DNA from: Sphingobacterium cellulitidis
Lineage (GTDB): Bacteria; Bacteroidota; Bacteroidia; Sphingobacteriales; Sphingobacteriaceae
DNA length: 64,000 nucleotides
Direction: 5' to 3'
Assembly (NCBI GenBank): GCA_002245855.1
Contig: NOUX01000005.1
Span: forward strand, 124,001-188,000
The position numbers and the translations under genes are program-made. The notes under the pieces were generated by a model. The model worked only from the letters and a program-made list of their open reading frames with translations, was not told where the DNA came from and did not search any database. How positions within the stretch are numbered: position 1 is the first letter of the stretch; each line of letters opens with the position of its first letter. This document shows, piece by piece, positions 56,621 to 64,000 of the stretch.

Positions 56621-56624
56621 AGTA

Positions 56625-56632
56625 CAAAGTTA
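56625..56632 (-). promoter_or_regulatory. candidate -7 element of ispH
   Basis: TAACTTTG (minus strand) fits TAnnTTTG, 4 nt before the ATG, so the mRNA would start at or near the start codon (leaderless or nearly so). No -33 TTTG found. Confidence 0.4.
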
Positions 56633-57065
56633 GGTAATTTTGTTAAACCCTGTTTGTTTTAAATGCCAGTTTTTACATAGTCCCAACAAGGACTCTCCCC
56701 GAGCAAAATGGGAATACTAATGGTTCTTTAGAGATTTGTATCATGGGTTTGTTACACCGATAGCTTACTATGAAGTAACTCTACAAGCCATGGAAAGAAC
56801 AAATGGATAACTGTCATAATAAAAAGGGAGAGCAAGAGAAACCTCACTCAATACTCCAATAGTGAAAGAGAACAATAATTATTGGCTTCTGGTCAAAATT
56901 TCTTTACTTACCAAAGATCTTCCATAATACTTCCCTCTTCCATACCGTTTGAATGCACTCCTTCTGGCGCAATGCTTTGAGCGGCCCCTGCAACTATAAC
57001 TTGAAATCATTTATGGATTGATTTGGTACAAAAACACCTACTAAGGGCAAATTAGCTTTTGCTGA

Positions 57066-57155
57066 TTATTTACTCAGAACCCAACCCATAACCTTACTAA
57101 CCCACTCGGGGTAGCTAAGATAGGAGGAATGAGAATCTTCAACTTTTTTAACATT
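57066..57155 (-). pseudogene. possible 3' remnant of an alpha/beta-hydrolase gene
   Basis: A 29-codon open stretch between stops on the minus strand reads VEDSHSSYLSYPEWVSKVMG near its end and closes with SK and TAA. The pattern S-H-S-x-x-L-S-x-P-x-x-V around a His resembles the catalytic-His end of alpha/beta-hydrolases. No upstream body of the gene is present. Very short, so coincidence is possible. Confidence 0.3.
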
Positions 57156-57330
57156 TTAGAATATAAAGCAAATTTATTTGGGACGCATCACTTAAAATTT
57201 CCATTCTGTTAAAACCACAAAATCCCAGTTCGGTGTCATGGGACTTAGAAAAAAAACGTAAATTCGGTTCCCTTTAGGCGTCATTGTTCTATTGGGCAAA
57301 ATAAAAGCCAGACACTTATTTCGATAAAAG

Positions 57331-59844
57331 ATGGAACATGACGATATCTTTAACCTTTCCCCCATCCCCATGATGGTACTAGATAGTTCCGACCACTCTT
57401 TCCTTGCCATCAACAAGTGTGCTCAAAGGATCTACGGATTTTCATTAACCCAGCTCATGGGTATGACCCTAGAGGATGTTCTTGCTGATCCAAAACATAG
57501 GATAGAAGAACATATGGTCGATATAGCCGACAAAGTAATCCAGAGGCACCGGAACGCTGGAGGAGGTAGCTTTTTGGTGAAACTATTCATAACCCCAATC
57601 ACATATTCTGGGAGGAAAGCGTTATTACTAAACGCAGTGGAGCTCGAACAGGATAGTATCCAAGAAACAGGGCAAAACATGGACTTTGCCCACTATTCGG
57701 TGCTCGATGAGGAAGGCAAATTCATTTTCGTTTCTCAGCTCCTCAGCAGTTTATTAGGTTGCGAGCCAGAGGAGCTATCCGAGGGTAATATTTTCGATTT
57801 TGTTCAAGGGAAGGACAAGGAACTAATCACTAGGCTACTAAAAAGGACCCTGAGGGAGCAAACCATCTCTGAGGGGTTATTTGCCATCATCCGTAAAAAC
57901 GGTGAAAAACGATGGTTAGATTTTAATCTTTCAGTTGTGACCCTCGAAGGAAAAGGAAAGGCAGTCAGGCTTGGGCTTTGTGACGTTACTGAAATGACCG
58001 AAAGGGATCTTTGTGACCAAGCCCTCCAGCAAATCGAGAAAGTGATTGCTGAATCTCCATCACTAGAGATACTCGTGGAAAAGGCAATCCAGGTTATCCT
58101 GGGGCTCGAAGATATAAGAACGTCAGAGATCTGGCTTGCATCAATGGATTCTACATCTCTTAGCCTTAGCGGTAGGGCTAGCAAGCGGGATGGTCAAAAT
58201 CTGCTAAAGGGATTTTCACCACGCTTCACTTGCAATAAGGGTGAAGGTCTTCCAGGAAAGGTATGGATGGAAAGGGGCATTGTCGTTACAAGAATGGATT
58301 CTCCAGAACTTGGATTCGCCTTTGGAATCCCTATCATTGCCGCAGAAAAATTCCTAGGATGCTTCATTTGCTATTCAATAAAGTCGTTGGACAAACTGGA
58401 TACAACTACCTCATTTCTGGAGAGAGTATCTTTAAAAATCGCAACACCGATTGCTCACAAAATGAAAGAGAGTGAATATCTCATGCTTTTCGACATTTCT
58501 CCTGACCCACACTGTATCCTCGGCAGGGACGGTCAAATCGATAGATACAATAGGGCATTTGCCGCACTCGTATCGAGAAATGGTATAATTTCACCAAACA
58601 CTTCCATTCTCCAATTTGTACACCCTGAGGACATCAGTCGTGCAATTCGGGATTTTATTTCCATGGTCAACGGATGGAACATTGGTCCATTCCGCAGCAG
58701 GATAGCAAATGTAGAGGGCAATTTGCGAACGCTGCTCTGGTCAGCAGCCGTATCTCGGGAATCTATGCGAATCATCGTTGTGGGAAAAGATGTTACCGAA
58801 CAGGACAAAGCAGAGCAAGAGCTCCATGGCGCGCTCCACAGGCTCCAAAATGCCCAGAGGATCGCTAAATTGGGGTATTGGTATAGGCCAATCGACTCTC
58901 AAATTTCTGTATGGAGCGAAGAGACTTACAATATCTATGAACGCTCCTCCAGCAACTTCCTTCCCACCATGGAAAACCTAAAACAAACATTTTTGCCCGA
59001 TGACCGTTACCTGATCGAAAAAAAACCTGAATTACTACTCTCACCAAATGTCGCTAGGGGATTTGAGCATAGAATCATTACCCCTTCAGGAAGAATTAAA
59101 TGGGTAAGACAGGAAGTACTGTTGGTCACCAAAGATGACGGAACGCCTGTGAAGGTCGAGGGGACTATCCAGGACATTACGGAACGGAAAACTTATGAGG
59201 AAAGGTTAAATATAAGTTATGAAATTTTTAGGCTCGCCATGCTAGCGAGCAATGAGATGATCTGGCACGTCGACCTCTCAGTCAATACTTTCACTATGGG
59301 AAAGGGGGGGCAGCAACCACTAGAGCCAGAGAATTCCGAAGAGTTTACCATAGCAAATTCATGGTTTTCCACCATTTTACCTAACGATAGACAAAAGGTA
59401 TGGGACTCTCTCTGGAAGGTGATTGACGACAAATATAAGAGTTCATGGTCTGCCGATTACCGAAGAGTTTCAGCAGATGGTTGCCTCCATCATTATGAGG
59501 ACAGGTGTCAAGTACTGCGAGACGACGAGGGAAATGCAATTCAATTAGTCGGTGCAGCGCTTGACGTGACCACATCCCGTATGCACCTGGAGATGATTGA
59601 GGAGCAGAACCGGCTACTAAGGGAGATTGCATGGGCTCAGTCTCATGAACTCAGGGCTCCTCTAACAAGACTTTTAGGACTTGCGGAAGTATCGCTACAA
59701 TATGGAGGTGGTGGTCTATCTCAGGTACGGATCATGGAACTCATCAAGGAATCAGCTGAGGAATTGGACATAATTATTAGGTCAATGACAGAAAAGTCAA
59801 ACTCAACACAACATGGAACAAAAAACGATACTTCTGGTCGATGA
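57331..59844 (+). CDS. multi-PAS/GAF sensor with HisKA dimerisation domain but no ATPase domain
   Basis: An 837-residue cytoplasmic protein with no membrane helices. Approximate order: PAS (1-105), PAS (115-225), GAF (235-375), PAS (385-500), PAS (505-620, ending VEGTIQDITERK), PAS (630-755), then a HisKA helix pair with WAQSHELRAPLTRLLGL, phospho-acceptor His772. The protein stops 65 residues later, before any HATPase_c domain: the N, G1, F and G2 boxes are missing. It overlaps the receiver gene by 32 bp. So it probably receives or relays phosphate from another kinase, or is the remains of one. Base use looks richer in GC-ending codons than its neighbours. Confidence 0.8.
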   Translation: MEHDDIFNLSPIPMMVLDSSDHSFLAINKCAQRIYGFSLTQLMGMTLEDVLADPKHRIEEHMVDIADKVIQRHRNAGGGSFLVKLFITPITYSGRKALLLNAVELEQDSIQETGQNMDFAHYSVLDEEGKFIFVSQLLSSLLGCEPEELSEGNIFDFVQGKDKELITRLLKRTLREQTISEGLFAIIRKNGEKRWLDFNLSVVTLEGKGKAVRLGLCDVTEMTERDLCDQALQQIEKVIAESPSLEILVEKAIQVILGLEDIRTSEIWLASMDSTSLSLSGRASKRDGQNLLKGFSPRFTCNKGEGLPGKVWMERGIVVTRMDSPELGFAFGIPIIAAEKFLGCFICYSIKSLDKLDTTTSFLERVSLKIATPIAHKMKESEYLMLFDISPDPHCILGRDGQIDRYNRAFAALVSRNGIISPNTSILQFVHPEDISRAIRDFISMVNGWNIGPFRSRIANVEGNLRTLLWSAAVSRESMRIIVVGKDVTEQDKAEQELHGALHRLQNAQRIAKLGYWYRPIDSQISVWSEETYNIYERSSSNFLPTMENLKQTFLPDDRYLIEKKPELLLSPNVARGFEHRIITPSGRIKWVRQEVLLVTKDDGTPVKVEGTIQDITERKTYEERLNISYEIFRLAMLASNEMIWHVDLSVNTFTMGKGGQQPLEPENSEEFTIANSWFSTILPNDRQKVWDSLWKVIDDKYKSSWSADYRRVSADGCLHHYEDRCQVLRDDEGNAIQLVGAALDVTTSRMHLEMIEEQNRLLREIAWAQSHELRAPLTRLLGLAEVSLQYGGGGLSQVRIMELIKESAEELDIIIRSMTEKSNSTQHGTKNDTSGR

Positions 59845-60190
59845 CGATCCAGTCATCAACTTCATTCATAGAACAATCATTTCAAGTGTTTTCTCTCACA
59901 ACAAGATCATAGCTGTGGAGAACGGGGAGTTGGCAATAGAACACATTAGGAATAATCCTAATACTTCTTACCTAATCTTCCTAGACATAAATATGCCCGT
60001 TATGAACGGGTGGGAATTCTTGGATGCCATAAGGTCCCAAAAGGAAAAGTTCGACCTTTCCATCCACATCCTAACCTCTTCAATTGACTCTCGGGACATA
60101 GAGAAGTCCTCAAAAGATGAACTCGTTAAATCATACCTGACCAAACCACTTAATCGAGATACTATTTTAAACCTTAGGTCATCAATGTGA
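59813..60190 (+). CDS. single-domain CheY-like response regulator
   Basis: A 125-residue stand-alone receiver with no output domain. Acid pocket Asp10-Asp12, phospho-acceptor Asp58 (FLDINMP), Thr88/Ser89 (LTSS) and Lys111 (YLTKPL) are all present, so it should be phosphorylatable. It overlaps the 3' end of the PAS/HisKA gene by 32 bp in another frame, so the two are co-translated and probably partners. Confidence 0.88.
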   Translation: MEQKTILLVDDDPVINFIHRTIISSVFSHNKIIAVENGELAIEHIRNNPNTSYLIFLDINMPVMNGWEFLDAIRSQKEKFDLSIHILTSSIDSRDIEKSSKDELVKSYLTKPLNRDTILNLRSSM

Positions 60191-60297
60191 GGGCCAGTAA
60201 TTTTATTATTATTTCGAAAAGTTAATGCTTTGAAAAACAATGTATTAATTTTGATTATTTAATAAAAAAGCAGAAATATTGAGTTAAATTACTCATA

Positions 60298-60580
60298 ATG
60301 AATTTAAGGCGGGACGTTTTTCAAGTCATTTCTGATCCAACCAGGTGAGCAATTTTAATGTTGGTAGCTACACAAGCAATGACTGCAGGTGCAATCGCTT
60401 CAAACTTTGGCACGTCAAGACCACCAGTTTCCAAACATCTACAAATCCTGGTCGAATGTAAATTGTTTACACAAGAACATCGTGGGAGGGAGATTTATTA
60501 TCTGGCTAGTGCAGACAAGATGAAGGAGGTCGAATATTTTATAGAACCATTCCGGCAAATGTGGGACAAAATCAATAAAA
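60298..60580 (+). pseudogene. ArsR-family regulator gene with in-frame TGA
   Basis: From the ATG at 60298 the frame reads MNLRRDVFQVISDPTR, then TGA (60346-60348), then [20 protein letters not shown] and the winged helix [31 protein letters not shown]. Intact relatives have Arg (often CGA) where the TGA lies. An ATG at 60358 could start a shorter product but would lose the first helix. The end after MWDKINKND also departs from the family. Inactivated autorepressor-type ArsR of the usual ArsR-SRPBCC-DoxX module. Confidence 0.75.
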
Positions 60581-61052
60581 ATGATACAAAATACCAAAGC
60601 AACTGCCTACCTGGGCTCTCATTCATTTTTCACCTCAAAGATTTTTGATTTGCCTCTGGCAACTGCTTTTTAAAGCATATGAAGACCCAAATCTTTTTGA
60701 ACATTGGATGAGTACCTAAGTTCTGAAAATGGACATCAAGAAGCATGGATTTTATGCATTAGAAACTTCGTATAACGGAAATGTGGTGTTTCGTACCAAC
60801 GGAACTATTCATGAGTGTATTCCCATCTAGAGAATCACACGAACATTTGAAATGGGAAAACCAAAATTTCCCATTCAACTTGAATTTTTGGATAATAAAA
60901 AACTTACCCACGAAACTAGCAAGCTGAACATGCAAATAATATTAAGGAAAGTTGAATTCAGAAACCAATTAATACATATGCCGTTTGCAAATGGCCTTAA
61001 TTGCGTGCATAACAGACTCCAAGAATTACTTAAGGAAGTAAAATTGTTGAAA
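60581..61052 (+). pseudogene. SRPBCC (AHSA1-like) gene with a frameshift and two stops
   Basis: From the ATG at 60581 the frame reads ...[14 protein letters not shown]; a +1 shift in the T-run at 60668-60671 continues it as KAYEDPNLFEHWM, followed by TAA (60717-60719), VLKMDIKKHGFYALETSYNG and a TAG (60828-60830). The rest runs to HNRLQELLKE and then without a stop into the DoxX gene. The pattern DPNLF-W-M and the C-terminal R-L-ELL helix identify the AHSA1/SRPBCC family. At least three inactivating changes, so not a sequencing slip. Confidence 0.75.
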
Positions 61053-61420
61053 ATGCATTACAGGATTATTTATTGGACAGCGACTATATTCTTGTCAATT
61101 GGGATGACTGCAGGAGGTATTCAACAATTGTTACAGATCGGTGGCTATAAATCGTAAGCTCTTTGGGATATCCCTTTTATCTATTGAACATCCTTGAAAC
61201 CTGGAAATTATTGGGTGTTTTGGTATTACTAATTCCGAAATTTCTGATATTGAAAGAATGGGCTTATGTAGGATTCTTCTTTGCGATGTCCGGGGCTTTT
61301 ATTTCACATTTGGCAGTTGGACATTCATTCGCAGAAAACGTACCTTCATTGATATTGATTTTTTCAAAGGTTTTGTCATGGTACCTCATGCCACCCGAAA
61401 GAAAAATTGTTCTCAATTAA
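61053..61420 (+). pseudogene. DoxX-like membrane protein gene with a frameshift
   Basis: Frame 1 from ATG 61053 reads MHYRIIYWTATIFLSIGMTA and ends GGYKS at TAA 61155. A second frame starting about 61163 continues YPFYLLNILETWKLLGVL, LIPKFLILKEWAYVGFFFAM and HLAVGHSFAENVPS. Together they match a four-helix DoxX-family protein. One missing or extra base near 61155 separates the halves. Confidence 0.7.
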
Positions 61421-61436
61421 AACTAAAGAAACTCCC

Positions 61437-62015
61437 ATGAAACAAAGAATAGAGGATTATTTTGCCAATGCTGTTAGATGGAAAGCCGAAATTCAATTAC
61501 TTCGAGAGATTGTTCGTGAAAACAACTCACTTGAAGAATCTTACAAATGGAATCACCCATGTTATACTTTTCAAGGGAAGAATATTTTACTAATCCACGG
61601 ATTCAAAGATTATTGTGCCTTACTTTTTCACAAAGGTTCCTTTCTTAAGGATCCGAAAAACATTCTAATTCAGCAAACTAAAAACGTACAATCAGCAAGG
61701 CAGATTCGATTTAAGAATATTGAACAGATCAAGGAGCTCCATGTTAGTATTAAGCATTTTATAGAAGAGGCAATTGAAAATTCAGGAAAAGAGGTAGAGT
61801 TGAGGAAACCATGCGACTATCCCATACCTGAGGAATTTTACAAAGTATTAAATGAAGACCCAGTGCTAACAAAAGCTTTTTATTCCTTGACACCTGGACG
61901 CCAAAATGGATATTTATTTTATTTTAATCAAGCTAAGCGATCCATAACTAGAGAAGCTAGAATTCAAAAACATTATCAGAAAATCATTGACGGAAAAGGG
62001 TTCAATGAAAAATAG
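61437..62015 (+). CDS. YdeI/DUF1801-type protein
   Basis: A 192-residue soluble protein. N-terminal DUF1801-like domain (YKWNHPCYTFQGKNILLIHGFKDYCALLFHKGS, about residues 30-65) and a C-terminal YdeI/OmdA-type tail (FYSLTPGRQNGYLFYFNQAKRSITREARIQ). Members often follow ArsR-SRPBCC-DoxX modules in Bacteroidota, as here, although the three genes upstream are broken. The start is ATG 61437; a TTG 30 bp earlier is less likely. Function unknown. Confidence 0.8.
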   Translation: MKQRIEDYFANAVRWKAEIQLLREIVRENNSLEESYKWNHPCYTFQGKNILLIHGFKDYCALLFHKGSFLKDPKNILIQQTKNVQSARQIRFKNIEQIKELHVSIKHFIEEAIENSGKEVELRKPCDYPIPEEFYKVLNEDPVLTKAFYSLTPGRQNGYLFYFNQAKRSITREARIQKHYQKIIDGKGFNEK

Positions 62016-62234
62016 GTTTGGTTGTAGAAACTTTAATTCAAAAAATAAATTAGAAACATAGGAGATCAAAAATGAATTATGGGTAATAAGCAAAATTAAA
62101 ATGGATCAAATTGAAGGTTTCTATTTTCTATAAAAAAATAGGAAGTAATCAAAAAATTAGGTGTTTTTTGAATTTATAAGACAAGACCTTCGGTTAATCA
62201 ATGTAGAGAGACCTAAGATTATGGTAACCCCTGT

Positions 62235-62723
62235 TTATTTGAAAAGAAGGGACTCTAAGATATCGAGGCTCGTGTTAAATGCTGATATAAATATGTGTGC
62301 GGCATTACGAGAGGAATATTGAAACTTCTGCGATATCACTTTATTCTTACAAGAAATACAGAGAAATACGTCACCTCTAATGGAATTAGAATTCTCCTCT
62401 GAATCACTAAAAGCCTTACCCGTCACAGCTATATGAATATCAGCTGGTATTACTTTTGCCAAACCTACCAACATTGCCTCGGTCACCTGCTTGGACTCTG
62501 CAGAGTACTGGTCAATCAAGGATCCTGGAACCTTTAAGACTTCTTTTTTAATTTTTTCAGCATAACATACTATTGAACCATGCAAATAATTTCCAGATTC
62601 AGTCTGCAAGCTCCATATACTCGTAAAAAAACCTGCTGGCATGCTTTCTGCCAACGACATTTTATACCCCTTTAGCTTTATCTGTTCCCCAATTCGATTT
62701 AATTTCTTTTCATTTATTTTCAT
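62235..62723 (-). CDS. divergent CinA/PncC-like protein
   Basis: A 162-residue protein with the CinA C-terminal (nicotinamide-mononucleotide amidohydrolase) outline: MSLAESMPAGFFTSIWSL aligns with the AES-C-T-G-G motif (Ser27), then GSIVCYAEKIKKEVLKV and IHIAVTGKAFSDSEE. The usual Cys-Thr after AES is Met-Pro, and the VTGIAGP loop is changed to VTGKAFS. Ser and the Tyr/Lys region remain. It may be an active but diverged enzyme or a non-catalytic relative. Isolated gene. Confidence 0.65.
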   Translation of the reverse strand: MKINEKKLNRIGEQIKLKGYKMSLAESMPAGFFTSIWSLQTESGNYLHGSIVCYAEKIKKEVLKVPGSLIDQYSAESKQVTEAMLVGLAKVIPADIHIAVTGKAFSDSEENSNSIRGDVFLCISCKNKVISQKFQYSSRNAAHIFISAFNTSLDILESLLFK

Positions 62724-63508
62724 AAGGATTCTTTAAAATAGCTGTAATCCTAGAACAATCCATAAAACTTTTTGTTGAAAAAGGCCTGTGATATCGCTAT
62801 AAAAATATTCCTTTCTCCTTTCCATATGAACAGATAAACCTATTAAATTACCCCCATCTATCCCCAAATAATAAATGGATTAACATCCTGTTTAGCTAGT
62901 GGCAAAGTTCTTTTCATCCAAGGCTACATGAAATCCCAGCATCAAAAGTTATACCTCAGAAAGTATACCTACTCCGTCCATTGAAATTAAGTCCCAAGTG
63001 ATATTTGGAATATCATGTTTAATATATTTTATATACTGTTATTATAAATAATAATGAAGGGCCTTATTTAAATATGTTTGTTTAGGGGAAAACAACAAAT
63101 TCTATAAATAAGAAATTGGATAACAAAAAAACAGAATGCTCTAAGGGGATAAGGGAGCTAATAAGAAAAGGAAAATAACTGATGAAAGGAAGGACTCAGA
63201 AACCTTACCTCTATTCTTTCAAAAGGAGAGGAATCAAACATTCTTAAAAAATTCCAATCTCAAGAAAAAGTAGACTTTGGCACACTTTAAAAGGAATAAA
63301 AACAATTTCGAATGCAGATCTAAACGTTTTGATGTAGGCAATAAAAGACAATTATTTCTGACCTCCATAAACCCCGACTTTCTTACAGGTGTCTGATATA
63401 AATATTAAATTAGAGAATTATATTGCTAATCTTAGAAAAGTAACCTCTGTCCAAAACTTTTTCAAGTTGTTTTAATTTTATTAACTTTGCAAAAAATTTT
63501 AGAGTATA
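62724..63508. other. 785-bp region without a recognised gene
   Basis: No supported coding frame or RNA gene. A small palindrome TGATATT-TGG-AATATCA lies at 62999-63015. The last 30 bp hold the ndk promoter element. AT-rich and repetitive-looking, possibly degraded sequence. Confidence 0.5.
63482..63489 (+). promoter_or_regulatory. candidate -7 element of ndk
   Basis: TAACTTTG fits TAnnTTTG, 19 nt before the ndk ATG. The -33 area is T-rich (TTTTTC) without a clear TTTG. Confidence 0.45.
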
Positions 63509-63928
63509 ATGGCAACAAACAGAACTTTTACAATGATCAAGCCAGATGCAGTTGCAAATGGTCACACTGGCGCCATCTTGAATGACATCATAAATGGCGG
63601 CTTCAAGATCGTTGCAATGAAATACATTCAGCTAAGCGAAGTAAATGCGGGCAAGTTTTACGAGGTTCATAAAGAACGTCCTTTTTATGGAGACTTGGTT
63701 AATTTTATGACATCAGGACCAATCGTCGCAGCTATCTTAGAAAAAGATAATGCTGTTGAAGATTTCCGTACGTTAATCGGTGCTACCGATCCTTCAAAAG
63801 CTGCTGAAGGAACAATACGTAACAAATACGCTAAATCTATCGATGCTAACGCTATCCACGGTTCTGACTCTAACGAAAACGCGGAGATTGAGGGCAGCTT
63901 TTTCTTCTCTCAATTTGAGCGATATTAA
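63509..63928 (+). CDS. ndk: nucleoside diphosphate kinase
   Basis: A 139-residue enzyme transferring the gamma-phosphate from ATP to NDPs. Starts with [11 protein letters not shown], a typical Ndk N-terminus; the phospho-accepting His117 is in [23 protein letters not shown] is conserved. Length is usual for the family. Convergent with a gene whose 3' end begins at 63934. Confidence 0.94.
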   Translation: MATNRTFTMIKPDAVANGHTGAILNDIINGGFKIVAMKYIQLSEVNAGKFYEVHKERPFYGDLVNFMTSGPIVAAILEKDNAVEDFRTLIGATDPSKAAEGTIRNKYAKSIDANAIHGSDSNENAEIEGSFFFSQFERY

Positions 63929-63933
63929 ATTCT

Positions 63934-64000
63934 TCAATTGGCTTTAGGAAATAGCATTTCCTCAATTAGTTCCATCGAATCCTTGTTGCGAGCAAAGTGA
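63934..64000 (-). CDS. 3' end of a gene cut by the window edge
   Basis: The minus strand is open from the window edge to a TGA at 63936-63934 and reads ARNKDSMELIEEMLFPKAN at its end. Five bases separate it from the ndk stop. Too short to assign a family. Confidence 0.4.
   Translation of the reverse strand, partial: HFARNKDSMELIEEMLFPKAN

Larger units (their letters stand above)
56621..57330. other. 710-bp gene-poor region
   Basis: No intact gene is supported on either strand. Short open stretches on the minus strand look like coding remnants (see the entry at 57066). The first 12 bp hold the ispH promoter element; no clear promoter for the gene at 57331 is seen. Confidence 0.6.

Noticed and set aside
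60852..61157. A 101-residue plus-strand frame taken as a real gene
   Set aside because: It joins the end of the SRPBCC gene to the start of the DoxX gene after loss of a stop, so it is a readthrough product of two pseudogenes.
1..64000. CRISPR arrays, rRNA, tRNA genes or insertion sequences
   Set aside because: I saw no regularly spaced repeats, no tRNA-like cloverleaf or rRNA sequence, and no transposase in any frame.

Overview
The window looks like chromosome of a low-GC Bacteroidota, most likely a Sphingobacteriaceae member (Sphingobacterium/Pedobacter type). Supporting this are a SusC/SusD pair, polysaccharide-degrading enzymes with Bacteroidota-style signal peptides, recurrent TAnnTTTG (-7) promoter elements with almost no Shine-Dalgarno signals, and the long 482-residue GAPDH. 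The taxonomy is inferred from gene content, not from a search.

Layout. (1) 232-5348: a 5.1 kb block bounded by a perfect 18-bp direct repeat whose right copy ends on the A of the hemW start codon. It holds an AraC-type regulator and a divergent operon of five small proteins (two alpha/beta hydrolases, an NTF2-like protein, a carboxymuconolactone-decarboxylase-like protein and a cupin lipoprotein), all with export signals. (2) 5348-8160: hemW and GAPDH, then a membrane-protein gene split by an in-frame TGA. (3) 9131-15635: a sugar-oxidation type cluster (SGNH/PVC-type dehydrogenase/cytochrome c fusion, sugar epimerase, MFS transporter, ThuA protein). (4) 15639-24474: waaA, a UDP-xylose-synthase-like gene, galE, DUF983, a second AraC regulator and mfd. 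(5) 24666-28471: M14 peptidase and a Cys/Met-metabolism PLP enzyme. (6) 28529-37833: GH127, then an operon of two GH43 enzymes with galT-galK-galM and an SSS symporter, suited to arabinose/galactose-containing glycans. (7) 37951-53375: a complete-looking sialic-acid utilisation operon (susC, susD, nanA, nanM, MFS transporter, sialate O-acetylesterase, AGE epimerase, GH20, GH33 sialidase) with a divergent FadR/GntR-type regulator. (8) 53386-56620: ispH, hemH and a membrane metallophosphoesterase. (9) 57331-60190: a multi-PAS/GAF protein with a phospho-accepting His but no ATPase domain, overlapping a receiver gene. (10) 60298-62015: a decayed ArsR-SRPBCC-DoxX module followed by an intact YdeI/DUF1801-type gene. 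(11) 62235-64000: a divergent CinA-like protein, a 785-bp gene-free stretch, ndk and the 3' end of an unidentified gene.

How the genes work together. In the sialic-acid operon, surface sialidase, hexosaminidase and esterase would release and de-acetylate sugars, SusCD would import them, the mutarotase, MFS transporter, lyase and epimerase would carry Neu5Ac into amino-sugar metabolism, and the divergent regulator would repress through two GTnnnAC palindromes on the promoter. In the GH43/gal operon, arabinosidases and an Na+-coupled symporter feed the Leloir pathway, with galE elsewhere in the window. The most interesting unexplained units are the exported five-gene block at the repeat-bounded site, the ATPase-less histidine protein with its receiver, and the decayed ArsR module.
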